From contig JANYJP010000028.1 of assembly GCA_025358455.1 (NCBI GenBank), forward strand, positions 1 to 55,332: a stretch of DNA of 55,332 bases. Reading direction: 5' to 3'. Origin of the DNA: Bacteroidales bacterium. Lineage in GTDB: Bacteria; Bacteroidota; Bacteroidia; Bacteroidales; VadinHA17. The position numbers were made by a program, and so were the translations under genes. Below, piece after piece: positions 35,927 through 44,462 of this stretch (the first letter of the stretch is position 1; each line of letters starts with the position of its first letter). A model generated the notes under the pieces. The model saw nothing but the letters and a program-made list of their open reading frames with translations. It had not been told where the DNA came from and ran no database searches.

Positions 35927-36529
35927 TTAAAATTTAACCTCTGGAGCTTTTTCAGCGCCTTTTTCAGCTTCAAAATAAGGTTTAGCCTGGAAACCAAACA
36001 TACCCGACAGGAAATTCTGCGGGAACCTTCTTATGTAAGTATTATATGACAAGGCCACCTCGTTGAATTTTCTTCTTTCAACTGAAATTCTGTTCTCAGT
36101 GCCTTCAAGCGTTATCTGAAGATCACGGAAATTCTGGGTTGCCTTTAGTTCAGGATATTGTTCCATAACAACCATCAGCCTGCCAAGAGCCGATGATACC
36201 TGACCCTGAGCCTGTTGGAACTGTTGCATGTTCGCTGCCGTCATTTTTGTAGGATCAATTGTAATTGAAGTGGCCTTTGCCCTGGCTTCAATAACCTGTG
36301 TAAGGGTAGTCTGTTCAAAATTAGCTGCGCCTTTAACAGTATTAACAAAATTGGGAATAAGGTCTGTTCTGCGCTGGTATTGTGTTTCAACATTACCCCA
36401 CTGGCTTGTTACAGATTCCTGCATTGTAACCATACCATTGTATACTTTTGTTCCCCAGAGTACCACCACTAAAACAACCAATGCAAGAAAAGCAACTACA
36501 ATAATTGAAATCAAACAACCTTTTTTCAT
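35927..36529 (-). CDS. lemA: LemA-family protein
   Basis: 200 residues: one N-terminal span (CLISIIVVAFLALVVLVVVL) and a four-helix LemA domain (YNGMVTMQESVTSQWGNVET, QRRTDLIPNFVNTVKGAANF, EGTENRISVERRKFNEVALS, YNTYIRRFPQNFLSGMFGF). LemA proteins are membrane-anchored and of unknown biochemical role, often with TPM proteins or M48 peptidases. It heads the lemA-TPM-TPM operon, with a promoter box at 36554. Confidence 0.93.
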   Translation of the reverse strand: MKKGCLISIIVVAFLALVVLVVVLWGTKVYNGMVTMQESVTSQWGNVETQYQRRTDLIPNFVNTVKGAANFEQTTLTQVIEARAKATSITIDPTKMTAANMQQFQQAQGQVSSALGRLMVVMEQYPELKATQNFRDLQITLEGTENRISVERRKFNEVALSYNTYIRRFPQNFLSGMFGFQAKPYFEAEKGAEKAPEVKF

Positions 36530-36553
36530 TTTTACTTTTTTTTAAAATTTCAT

Positions 36554-36561
36554 CAAAGGTA
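36554..36561 (-). promoter_or_regulatory. -7 box for the lemA operon
   Basis: TACCTTTG on the minus strand fits TAnnTTTG and is 25 bp before the lemA start. Confidence 0.45.
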
Positions 36562-36770
36562 ATACATCAGGTTGATTATTTAATGGATCAACCAAAACTA
36601 AAGTAATAAATTTAAAAGTGCAATCTGCTTTAAGAAGGCTTGCAGGCCAGATTGGTGAGCGGGAGATCCCTTCACTGGCGTTACTAATGAAAACATATTA
36701 TAAGTTACACATTTATGGGTACTTATTGTTTGTTATAAAAGTTGTCGTAGTGGCAGAAATTGGCATTTGA

Positions 36771-36869
36771 AATAGCATTGAATACTTTCATGGAAACGTA
36801 GAAAATTATTATGATTGTAATTTCTTTGGGGCAGATTCTCAGGCAGCACTTAAGACGTTAATTAAGTAA
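36771..36869 (+). pseudogene. Possible C-terminal gene remnant
   Basis: A 32-residue frame (no start codon) reads NSIEYFHGNVENYYDCNFFG, then ADSQAALKTLIK and a stop. The composition looks protein-like, and the preceding bases continue in another frame (WQKLAFEIALNTFMET). A frameshifted fragment is plausible, but open stretches this short arise by chance. Confidence 0.2.
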
Positions 36870-36888
36870 AAAGGTAAAAATTGATTTC

Positions 36889-36975
36889 GCCCACTACGGG
36901 GCTTGATATTATTGTGGTAGCTCTAACATTGGGCTTTGCCCAACGTTACCATATATAAGGCCTACGGCCTTTTTT
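36889..36975 (+). other. Three-hairpin element ending in a terminator-like stem
   Basis: Three stems follow one another. GCCC (36889-36892) pairs with GGGC (36899-36902). TTGGGC (36929-36934) pairs with GCCCAA (36938-36943) and extends outward by TAAC/GTTA with one mismatch. AAGGCC (36957-36962) pairs with GGCCTT (36966-36971), followed by a T-run. The last is a good intrinsic-terminator shape. The set could be a small RNA, a palindromic mobile repeat or a terminator of a lost gene. Confidence 0.55.
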
Positions 36976-37286
36976 CATCACGCAAAGTTTCTTTAAGCCC
37001 CCTGTGGGAGATCCCTGGCGCTACTATTGACAACACTTCATATGTCAATCATTATCTGATACATACATAATTATCCTAATACCTGGTGTGCAAATTTGCA
37101 TATGGACTGCTAATGACAACATTTCATATGTACCAGACTATATAATACTTGAAGAATAATACTTGAAGAATGCTCTTTAAAAATCTGTTTTTGATAGTTC
37201 TGTTTCGGGAGCGGGCGATCCTTCACTGGCGTTCAGGATGACAGAATATATTGTGGTTACAAAAGGGGGAGCGAAGCGGAATGAGC

Positions 37287-37333
37287 AATCTCCACTTCAA
37301 GTAATAGGAATCCTTAGAATTCTAATTTTCATA
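37287..37333 (+). repeat. Degenerate repeat, copy 1
   Basis: Begins AATCTCCACTTCAAGTAATA and ends AATTTTCATA. It matches 37428-37475 with several substitutions. Confidence 0.65.
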
Positions 37334-37427
37334 AACCCGGGTGTGCAAATGTGTATGGGCGTTACTAATGAAGCTTAGGCGAAATGAGGAACCGAGTCCC
37401 CCTCAAGCGAGACGAGCTCACCAAGGT

Positions 37428-37475
37428 AATCTTCACTTCGAGTAATAGGAATATCGTTAAATTACAATTTTCATA
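37428..37475 (+). repeat. Degenerate repeat, copy 2
   Basis: Begins AATCTTCACTTCGAGTAATA and ends AATTTTCATA; partner of 37287-37333 at a 141-bp offset. Confidence 0.65.
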
Positions 37476-37487
37476 TCTTAAAATAAC

Positions 37488-37495
37488 TAATTTTG
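37488..37495 (+). promoter_or_regulatory. -7 box for ddl
   Basis: TAATTTTG fits TAnnTTTG and lies 21 bp before the ddl start; no TTTG at -33. Confidence 0.4.
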
Positions 37496-37516
37496 GATTG
37501 AAATATTGAAAAAAGC

Positions 37517-38488
37517 ATGAAGACAATTGCAATTGTTGCAGGAGGTGATTCCTCTGAATTTGAGATTTCTGTAAAGAGTGCCGGTGAAGTAGGTAAAATG
37601 CTATCCTCCAATTATATAGTTTATGTGGTAATGATTCGCGGAACCAACTGGTACTGGGAAGATCAGAATGGCCGTTATCATAATATTGACAAGAATGATT
37701 TTAGTCTGGTAACAGATGAACACAGGGTAAGATTCGATGGAGTTTTCGTTGCTATTCATGGTACTCCGGGTGAGAATGGATTACTACAGGGGTATTTCGA
37801 TATGATGCATATCCCCTATACAAGTTGCGGAGCATTTTGTTCTGCACTGACATTTAATAAACAGGCAACCAAGCTTTTTCTTAAAGAGTATAAGATTCAG
37901 ATGGCTGATGCAATAATTATCAGAAAGGGAGAGAACCCTGACCCGGTGAGCATAATAAAACAAACAGGTTTACCCTGCTTTGTTAAACCAAACGACAGCG
38001 GATCGAGCTTTGGCGTTACAAAAGTTAAGTCAAAAGAGGAATTATTACCTGCCATCGCAACAGCATTCAAAGAAAGCAAAGAAGTTATGATTGAGACCTT
38101 TATGAGTGGCAGGGAGGTGGCATGCGGTGTGGTGAAAACAAAGAATAAATCGTTTGTATTTCCTGTAACTGAGATTATCAGTAAAAATGAATTCTTTGAT
38201 TATGAAGCAAAATATACTCCTGGAATGTCGGAGGAGGTAACTCCTGCTGCAATGCCCGCTCATATTACAAACGAGATCCAGAGACTGAGTTTGCTGATAT
38301 ATGACCTGCTGGGATGTAATGGCATAGTACGTGTTGACTTTATTGTGGCAGGTGAAAAACCTTTTTTCCTGGAGATCAATACAGTACCGGGGATGACGAG
38401 GGAAAGCATTGTTCCAAAACAAGCTGAAGCTGCCGGGATTGCCCTTGAAAATCTCTATTCCATGGTGGTTGAAGATATGTTTGCTTAA
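37517..38488 (+). CDS. ddl: D-alanine--D-alanine ligase
   Basis: 323-residue ATP-grasp enzyme making D-Ala-D-Ala for peptidoglycan. IAIVAGGDSSEFEISVKSAG at the N-terminus, AIHGTPGENGLLQGYFDMMH, the ATP-binding GLPCFVKPNDSGSSFGVTKV and C-terminal FFLEINTVPGMTRESIVPKQ are all family motifs. It supplies the dipeptide used by the MurF half of the fusion at 14.9-17.3 kb. It appears monocistronic, with a repeat-rich region upstream. Confidence 0.95.
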   Translation: MKTIAIVAGGDSSEFEISVKSAGEVGKMLSSNYIVYVVMIRGTNWYWEDQNGRYHNIDKNDFSLVTDEHRVRFDGVFVAIHGTPGENGLLQGYFDMMHIPYTSCGAFCSALTFNKQATKLFLKEYKIQMADAIIIRKGENPDPVSIIKQTGLPCFVKPNDSGSSFGVTKVKSKEELLPAIATAFKESKEVMIETFMSGREVACGVVKTKNKSFVFPVTEIISKNEFFDYEAKYTPGMSEEVTPAAMPAHITNEIQRLSLLIYDLLGCNGIVRVDFIVAGEKPFFLEINTVPGMTRESIVPKQAEAAGIALENLYSMVVEDMFA

Positions 38489-38555
38489 GAGGCTACCAGA
38501 TTAACGGTATATTATACATTATAAGAATCAATCTGTTTCAGGAAAGTCAGCAAGG

Positions 38556-38572
38556 TCCCGATTGCATCGGGA
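38556..38572. repeat. REP-like hairpin
   Basis: TCCCGAT (38556-38562) and ATCGGGA (38566-38572) form a perfect 7-bp stem with loop TGC. It lies between the convergent ddl and antitoxin genes. A related degenerate form, CCCGATCTGACGGG, occurs at 40804-40817. Confidence 0.55.
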
Positions 38573-38591
38573 TTTGGGTATACCAGATGGC

Positions 38592-38891
38592 TTATAATTC
38601 AACAGTGATATGGAGTTTACCTCCTAATCCGGTTTCAATAATCTTTCGTAGTGTGGATATCCTTACATCACTTGATGCCCGTTCAATTTTTGATATGTAA
38701 GTCCTATTAACATTTAGTTTTTCTGCCAATTGTTCCTGGGTCATGTGACTTTTTTTCCTCGAGTCTTTTACCAATTCTGCAACCATATAGGCTTCTGCTT
38801 TTTGCTCAAAACCTATCCTGCCTTTAGTTCCATTTTTGCCATACTTTTGGTCAAAAAGCTCATTTATGGTTTTTGGGTTCTTTGTCTTCAT
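38592..38891 (-). CDS. higA: XRE-family antitoxin (HigA-like)
   Basis: 99 residues with a helix-turn-helix: SHMTQEQLAEKLNVNRTYIS then KIERASSDVRISTLRKI. It would neutralise the toxin encoded just upstream and repress the operon. The start overlaps the toxin's end by 32 nt. The toxin-first order is the HigBA arrangement. Confidence 0.88.
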   Translation of the reverse strand: MKTKNPKTINELFDQKYGKNGTKGRIGFEQKAEAYMVAELVKDSRKKSHMTQEQLAEKLNVNRTYISKIERASSDVRISTLRKIIETGLGGKLHITVEL

Positions 38892-39201
38892 AATAATTTC
38901 TTCTTAATTTTTTTGCCTGTTCAATTTCGTTTCTTGGTGTTTTCTGAGTTTTCTTCTGTAAACCATGCAGTAAAACAACCAGTTTGTCATCATCGAAGAA
39001 GCAGAAAACACGGTAAATGTTACTGCCAACCTCGATTCTTATTTCATAAATCCCATCTTCAAGATGTTTAAAGAACTTTGCTGGTACCCGCTCCAGGGTC
39101 ATAACTATATGCAAAACGCAGTCAACCTTGTCCTTTATGTTCTGCTTCAAAGGATTGTAAAAATCCCAGAAGTAATCTTTATATGGCACAAGTATTCGCA
39201 T
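38860..39201 (-). CDS. higB: RelE/ParE-superfamily toxin (HigB-like)
   Basis: 113 residues from ATG 39201, starting MRILVPYKDYFWDFYNPLKQ. The fold signatures are VPAKFFKHLEDGIYEIRIEV and YRVFCFFDDDKLVVLLHGLQ with KKTQKTPRNEIEQAKKL after it, matching the Gp49/HigB-type mRNA interferase family. I reject the longer frame to 39264 because its extra residues are low-complexity and the promoter box lies there. Type II toxins of this family cleave mRNA at the ribosome. Confidence 0.87.
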   Translation of the reverse strand: MRILVPYKDYFWDFYNPLKQNIKDKVDCVLHIVMTLERVPAKFFKHLEDGIYEIRIEVGSNIYRVFCFFDDDKLVVLLHGLQKKTQKTPRNEIEQAKKLRRNYYEDKEPKNHK

Positions 39202-39211
39202 AATTATATAG

Positions 39212-39230
39212 CAAATGTAACTAATTAGTT
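39212..39230 (-). promoter_or_regulatory. Promoter box and palindromic operator candidate of higBA
   Basis: On the minus strand TACATTTG (39212-39219) fits TAnnTTTG, 11 bp before the toxin start. It abuts the perfect 12-bp palindrome AACTAATTAGTT (39219-39230), well placed for autorepression by the HigA-like protein. Confidence 0.5.
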
Positions 39231-39361
39231 TCTTTTTATTATTGCAAAGGGTGATATTTTTCAATTTCCTTTAGCAGATTCTCCAGGTTATCATGTCTAG
39301 TTGGTTACGTACAATTTAGAATGTTTGCGTAAGTACCAGGTCTCAAGGATCAGTGTAAAAA

Positions 39362-40762
39362 TTACTTGTTGGCTCTTGCCATTTTAAGGGCGCTTGTGGT
39401 AGTATAATATTTAGTTATCATACCCGGGACTTCCCACTCAGGTAGCTTACCTTCTTTGATATATTCCAGGAATCTTGAGGTAACCTGGCCAAAATGTTCT
39501 TCGTGCGATACTCTGTATTTTTTAGGTATATCGACCCTGAGTGTGTTTTTATCAACTGCCTCAACAACCAGACTATCATAAGGAAGAGTTCCTACAATCT
39601 CTTTAAGTTTTGAAGTGAATTCTGACATTTTTGTCCCTTTTATATTTGCTATATAAAGTACAGGCAGAAATTTTTCCTCAGCACCTTGTTTAATTATAAG
39701 ATCACATTTTGTGCCGTGCATTATCGAGTAATGGGTATCACCGCCACCCGGAGGTGCCTGATATTTCCACTCAACCGATACTTTTGCGAAGATCCCTTTG
39801 ATCTGATATACCATCTCTCCGTTTGAAAAGACATTCAGTTTTCCCTCCTTTACATCTTTCTTAAGAAAATCCGGGAAATTATCAAAGCCAGTAACACCCT
39901 TGAATTCATCGTGTGAGATAAGGGTCGGCCATCTCTTTGCTGAAATCATTGAAATGTCAGAGGGATTCAGAATCTGCTCAGGAAAACATTCCCATTGCAC
40001 AAGATCCACAAGATGGGTAGTTACATCAACGATGCCTTCTCCCTGCTGTCGGACATCGAAAAACCATGCCGGACGAAGTAATGCATTTCCCGATATTATT
40101 TTCGAGAAATGATGAATACTTACTTTTGTAACAGCAGGTTCTTCTTTAGTTCCGGTTGTCAGGGTGCCAAAAATATCTGATTTTTGTGAAAGCAATTTCT
40201 GAAGGATTGTTGTTACCTCATATCTTTCAGTCATAATATCGTATAACAAAATTCCTTTCTCTTTTGCTTTAGCAAAGGCTGCTTCAAGAGCCTGAAAATC
40301 TTCAGGATAAATGATCATGGGCTTATCGGCCAGAACATTGATTCCTGCATTTATTGATCTGGTAATATATTCTGCTTTTTTCCTGTTATTACCTGACAGA
40401 ACGACAACATTACCGGCTTTCTCAGCCAGCATCTTTTCAAAGAAATCCGGTCCGGTATATACTATCTCATTCCATGAGGTAGGCGCGTCTTTCCTGTTGT
40501 TATATGATTTGATCCTGTCAAGGTGCTGAACATAATCAGGGCCTTCATTTGCATAAACATGAACATCGGGAGATACCTGATCGTACATAATCTTCTGGAC
40601 CAGAGCAGCATGAAAATGTCCCGGGTCAACTGTAAGCAATTTTACCTGATAACTATTTTCCATTGAGACATCGGTTTTAACTGATTGATGATTTGAGCTT
40701 CCTGATCCACAGGAAGATACAATTAAATAAATAGCCAGAATAATTAGCAGTAACTTTTTCAT
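39362..40762 (-). CDS. Gfo/Idh/MocA-like oxidoreductase lipoprotein
   Basis: 466 residues with a lipoprotein signal (LIVSSCGSG, lipid Cys18). A Rossmann-like N-terminal domain follows (VKLLTVDPGHFHAALVQKIM, NVVVLSGNNRKKAEYITRSI, NVLADKPMIIYPEDFQALEA), then an oxidoreductase C-terminal domain (WWF-type core not evident; LLRPAWFFDVRQQGEGIVDV present). Members are exported, NAD-like-fold proteins of Bacteroidota, presumably acting on sugars; cofactor binding outside the cytoplasm is unclear. The substrate is unknown. Upstream is gcvP in the same orientation with a 76-bp gap. Confidence 0.82.
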   Translation of the reverse strand: MKKLLLIILAIYLIVSSCGSGSSNHQSVKTDVSMENSYQVKLLTVDPGHFHAALVQKIMYDQVSPDVHVYANEGPDYVQHLDRIKSYNNRKDAPTSWNEIVYTGPDFFEKMLAEKAGNVVVLSGNNRKKAEYITRSINAGINVLADKPMIIYPEDFQALEAAFAKAKEKGILLYDIMTERYEVTTILQKLLSQKSDIFGTLTTGTKEEPAVTKVSIHHFSKIISGNALLRPAWFFDVRQQGEGIVDVTTHLVDLVQWECFPEQILNPSDISMISAKRWPTLISHDEFKGVTGFDNFPDFLKKDVKEGKLNVFSNGEMVYQIKGIFAKVSVEWKYQAPPGGGDTHYSIMHGTKCDLIIKQGAEEKFLPVLYIANIKGTKMSEFTSKLKEIVGTLPYDSLVVEAVDKNTLRVDIPKKYRVSHEEHFGQVTSRFLEYIKEGKLPEWEVPGMITKYYTTTSALKMARANK

Positions 40763-40838
40763 TGATTTAACTCTTTAATTCCCTGTATCTCATTTTTTTG
40801 CATCCCGATCTGACGGGCAGCCTTATTATTAATATTAA

Positions 40839-43724
40839 TTACTCTTCAAGTGTATTCATCCTGTACTGATCAACCGAATCACAGGTGCATACAAGATTAC
40901 GATCACCAAAACCATCGTCGATGCGGCCGACTGATGGCCAGAACTTATTCTCAACAACCCATTTCAAGGGGAAGGCAGCTTTTTGACGGGTATAAACGTG
41001 GTTCCACTCATCAGCTGTTAATACTTTAACTGTATGAGGGGCATTATGGAGAACATTGTCTTCATTATCTGCCATCCCATTCTTAATTTCCTGCATTTCA
41101 TTCCAAATGGATTTAAGAGCGCTCACAAATTTATCAAGCTCCTGAAGCGACTCTGATTCAGTAGGTTCAACCATAAGAGTGCCATGAACCGGGAATGAGA
41201 GAGTCGGTGCATGGAATCCATAGTCCATTAATCTTTTGGCAATATCGCCTTCGGTAATGCCCGTCTCTGTTTTAAAATTGCGGCAATCGAGGATCATTTC
41301 ATGGGCTACAAATCCTTCTGTGCCTGTATAAAGAGTTTTATACCACCCCTTCAGCGAAGCAGCAATATAGTTTGCATTAAGTATAGCATATTTTGTTGCC
41401 TGTGTCAGTCCGTATGATCCCATCATCATTACATAGGCATGAGAAACTGTAAGAACATGTCCGCTTCCAAAAGGAGCGCCTGCAACAGCTGTTGTTCCAT
41501 GACTTCCTCCTGTTTTAACAAATGAGTGTGAAGGGAGAAATTCAGCAAGTTTATCATTTGTCAGAATCGGGCCCATACCCGGGCCACCTCCACCGTGTGG
41601 AATTGCGAAAGTTTTGTGAAGGTTGAGATGGCAGATATCAGCTCCAATATGCCCCGGATTAGTAAGTCCTACCTGGGCATTCATATTTGCCCCATCCATA
41701 TATACAAGGCCTCCATTGGCGTGAATTATTTCAGACATTTGCTTCACCGCGGTTTCAAACACTCCATGAGTCGAAGGATAAGTGATCATGAAACATGCCA
41801 GGTTTGATTTATGCTCTTCAGCCTTTTTCTTCAGGTCGTCAACACTTATGTTCCCTTTTTCATCACATTCCACAACTATAATCTGCATCCCTGCCATTGC
41901 AGCACTTGCAGGATTTGTTCCGTGTGCAGAAGATGGTATCAGCACTTTGTTCCTGAATCCTTCACCTCTGGTCAGGTGATACTCCCTTATCACCATTAAC
42001 CCTGCATATTCGCCGGCAGCCCCTGAGTTCGGCTGGAAAGATATTGCTGAAAAGCCGGTTATTTCTTTCAGAGCCTCCCCAAGTTCATCCATAATCTGAT
42101 AATAACCCAGAGCCTGATCTTTCGGTACAAACGGATGGATATTCCCAAATTCAGGCCAGCTCATTGCAAACAAAGAACTTGCCGGATTAAGCTTCATTGT
42201 GCACGAACCAAGCGATATCATACTGTGCGTAAGAGAAAAATCCTTTCTTTCCAGCAACTTGATATATCTCATCATTTCTGTTTCGCTATGATATCTGTTA
42301 AAAGTAACCTGGTTAAGAAATGAAGAGGTTCTCAGGAACTTATCATCTAATATTTCACAGTCGCAATAATTTGTTACACGCTCAGCCTTCTTCCCCGAAG
42401 CTTTAGCAAATATTTCAACTATCGTGTTAATTTCTGTCAGAGTTGTTATTTCATCAGTGCTGATAATAATAGAATTGTCATCAGGGAAATAAAAATTCAT
42501 TTGTGCCTCAATTGCAAGATTTCTTATGGTTTCTGATGAAACCTTACCATCCGGGCTTATTTTTATAGTATCAAAGAAGACAGAATTTAATTGTTTGTAT
42601 CCCAGTTTTTTAATGTAGTAACTTATTGTACAGGCTGAATCATGAATATGTTTTGATATAGCTTTTAACCCTTCCGGACCATGATATTGGGCGTACATAC
42701 CCGACATTGTGGCAAGAAGTGCCTGGGCAGTACAGATATTTGATGTCGCCCTCTCACGTTTTATATGTTGTTCCCTTGTTTGTAATGCCATTCTCAGGGC
42801 GCTGTTACCCTGGGCATCTACAGATACACCAATGATTCTGCCAGGCATATTTCTTTTAAGCTCATCTTTGGTAGCGAAGTACCCGGCGTGCGGACCTCCG
42901 AAACTCATTGGAAGGCCCATTCTCTGCGATGAGCCGACAACAATGTCAGCTCCCCACTCACCCGGGGGCGTAAGCAGAGTGAGACTTATCAGATCGGCTG
43001 CAACACCAACAAGCATACCTGCAGCATGAGCCATGTCAGTAAATGCTTTGTAATCCCTTACCTGGCCTGATGCGGCAGGATATTGTACTATCGAACCGAA
43101 GAAAGATTCATTAAATACTGCCTGAGTATATTTACCTGCAACGAGCTCTATTTTTAATGGTTTCGAACGGGTAGTTATAACATCAAGTGTTTGTGGAAAC
43201 ATATCTTCGTCCACAAAAAATTTGTTTGCTCCTGCTTTCACTGAAGCTCTTGATCGTGCATTAAACATCATTATCATTGCTTCAGCAGCTGCCGTTGATT
43301 CATCCAGAAGCGAAGCATTGGCAATCTCCATTCCTGTAAGTTGAATTATCATTGTCTGAAAGTTCAGCAAAGCCTCAAGCCTTCCCTGTGATATCTCCGC
43401 CTGATATGGAGTATATGACGTGTACCATGCAGGATTTTCAAGGACGTTCCGCGTAATAACCGAAAGAGGAGCCACACCATAATAACCCTGCCCGATGAAA
43501 GAGCGGAACATTTTATTCTTGTGACCGATGGTTTTAATATGATTGAGATATTCAAATTCGCTCATAGCTTCAGGAAGCGAAAGTGGCTTTTCAAGCATAA
43601 TTTCTTTCGGCACTGTCTTTTGTATCAGCTCATCAAGCGATTTAACACCAATTGTTTCAAGCATTTGTGGTAATTCCTTCTCACGAGGACCATTATGACG
43701 GTTAACAAACTTATCTGCTGACAT
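40839..43724 (-). CDS. gcvP: Glycine dehydrogenase (decarboxylating), P-protein
   Basis: 961-residue homodimer-type P-protein of the glycine cleavage system. It decarboxylates glycine on PLP and passes the aminomethyl group to the H-protein lipoate. FVNRHNGPREKELPQMLETI opens the protein; the PLP Lys lies in LNLHKTFAIPHGGGGPGMGP (around residue 705). Both halves of the one-chain form are intact. H, T and L proteins are not in the window. I see no glycine riboswitch upstream. Confidence 0.96.
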   Translation of the reverse strand: MSADKFVNRHNGPREKELPQMLETIGVKSLDELIQKTVPKEIMLEKPLSLPEAMSEFEYLNHIKTIGHKNKMFRSFIGQGYYGVAPLSVITRNVLENPAWYTSYTPYQAEISQGRLEALLNFQTMIIQLTGMEIANASLLDESTAAAEAMIMMFNARSRASVKAGANKFFVDEDMFPQTLDVITTRSKPLKIELVAGKYTQAVFNESFFGSIVQYPAASGQVRDYKAFTDMAHAAGMLVGVAADLISLTLLTPPGEWGADIVVGSSQRMGLPMSFGGPHAGYFATKDELKRNMPGRIIGVSVDAQGNSALRMALQTREQHIKRERATSNICTAQALLATMSGMYAQYHGPEGLKAISKHIHDSACTISYYIKKLGYKQLNSVFFDTIKISPDGKVSSETIRNLAIEAQMNFYFPDDNSIIISTDEITTLTEINTIVEIFAKASGKKAERVTNYCDCEILDDKFLRTSSFLNQVTFNRYHSETEMMRYIKLLERKDFSLTHSMISLGSCTMKLNPASSLFAMSWPEFGNIHPFVPKDQALGYYQIMDELGEALKEITGFSAISFQPNSGAAGEYAGLMVIREYHLTRGEGFRNKVLIPSSAHGTNPASAAMAGMQIIVVECDEKGNISVDDLKKKAEEHKSNLACFMITYPSTHGVFETAVKQMSEIIHANGGLVYMDGANMNAQVGLTNPGHIGADICHLNLHKTFAIPHGGGGPGMGPILTNDKLAEFLPSHSFVKTGGSHGTTAVAGAPFGSGHVLTVSHAYVMMMGSYGLTQATKYAILNANYIAASLKGWYKTLYTGTEGFVAHEMILDCRNFKTETGITEGDIAKRLMDYGFHAPTLSFPVHGTLMVEPTESESLQELDKFVSALKSIWNEMQEIKNGMADNEDNVLHNAPHTVKVLTADEWNHVYTRQKAAFPLKWVVENKFWPSVGRIDDGFGDRNLVCTCDSVDQYRMNTLEE

Positions 43725-43800
43725 ATATGTTAATTTAATTATCGATAGAAAGTATTAGTTAAGTATCCTTGATAAAGAAAACAAGGTAATAAAACTGCTG

Positions 43801-43808
43801 CAAAATTA
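43801..43808 (-). promoter_or_regulatory. -7 box for gcvP
   Basis: TAATTTTG on the minus strand fits TAnnTTTG, 77 bp before the start, close to the end of the MBL gene. The -33 element is not evident. Confidence 0.35.
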
Positions 43809-43820
43809 GCAGGATTTTTA

Positions 43821-44456
43821 TTATGAAAAATAGGGATTTGTTCTCATCTCTTTTTCAATAGTGGTTTCATCTCCATGTCCCGAATATACCACAGTTGAGG
43901 GAGGCAAAACAAACAATTTTGAATTAATGCTCCGAATTAATGTATCAAAATCACCCCCGGGCAGGTCAGTTCTTCCAATACTTCCTGCAAAGAGCGCATC
44001 GCCTGTAAAAACACATCCGTTTATATCGCTGTAAAATGCAATGCTTCCTGAGGTATGACCCGGAACATGAAGTGCAACAAGTTCAGTATCTCCAAATTTT
44101 ACAATCTGATTATCAGTAATAAATCCTTCTGGTTCAGGTGGTATATCCATCGACAGGCCAAAAAGCATCGCATGCTGAACTGCATCCAATCTGTTTATCT
44201 CATCAAGTTCATTCGACCAGGTCCTGAGATTATACCTTTCAAGAATAAACCTGTTACCGAAAATATGATCAAGGTGGCAATGAGTATTTAACAGTAAAAC
44301 CGGATTAAGTCTTTTATCCGTTATAAATTTTTCGAGGGTGCCTGACTCCTTCTTATCATAACAACCACAATCGATAATTGCACAATCACCTGATTGATCT
44401 GCCAGAAGATATGTATTTACCTCAATTGGTGAAAAAACAAACTTATAAATTTCCAT
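43821..44456 (-). CDS. MBL-fold metallo-hydrolase (glyoxalase II-like)
   Basis: 211 residues with the metal motif THCHLDHIFG (His59, His61, Asp63, His64), later HVPGHTSGSIAFY and DALFAGSIGRTDLPGGDFDT. These are typical of the small glyoxalase II-like hydrolases, which cleave thioesters such as S-lactoylglutathione. The true substrate is unknown because many Bacteroidota lack glutathione. It is 6 bp downstream of pcm and coupled to it. Confidence 0.9.
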   Translation of the reverse strand: MEIYKFVFSPIEVNTYLLADQSGDCAIIDCGCYDKKESGTLEKFITDKRLNPVLLLNTHCHLDHIFGNRFILERYNLRTWSNELDEINRLDAVQHAMLFGLSMDIPPEPEGFITDNQIVKFGDTELVALHVPGHTSGSIAFYSDINGCVFTGDALFAGSIGRTDLPGGDFDTLIRSINSKLFVLPPSTVVYSGHGDETTIEKEMRTNPYFS

Positions 44457-44462
44457 ATTATA

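Larger units (their letters stand above)
36562..37487. other. Gene-free region with hairpins and degenerate repeats
   Basis: About 0.9 kb between the divergent lemA and ddl genes without an intact gene. It contains a three-hairpin element (36889-36975), two copies of a ~47-bp motif at 141-bp distance (37287 and 37428), and two copies of a GTGTGCAAAT motif (about 37086 and 37341). Variants of ATCCCTTCACTGGCGTT recur at about 36666, 37012 and 37218, one followed by CAGGATGACA, a sequence style seen in dispersed repeats of many genomes. A short open stretch at 36771-36869 may be the tail of a dead gene. Confidence 0.7.

Noticed and set aside
43725-43820. Glycine riboswitch before gcvP
   Set aside because: The 96-bp gap is AT-rich with no tandem aptamer-like stems; only a -7 box is visible.
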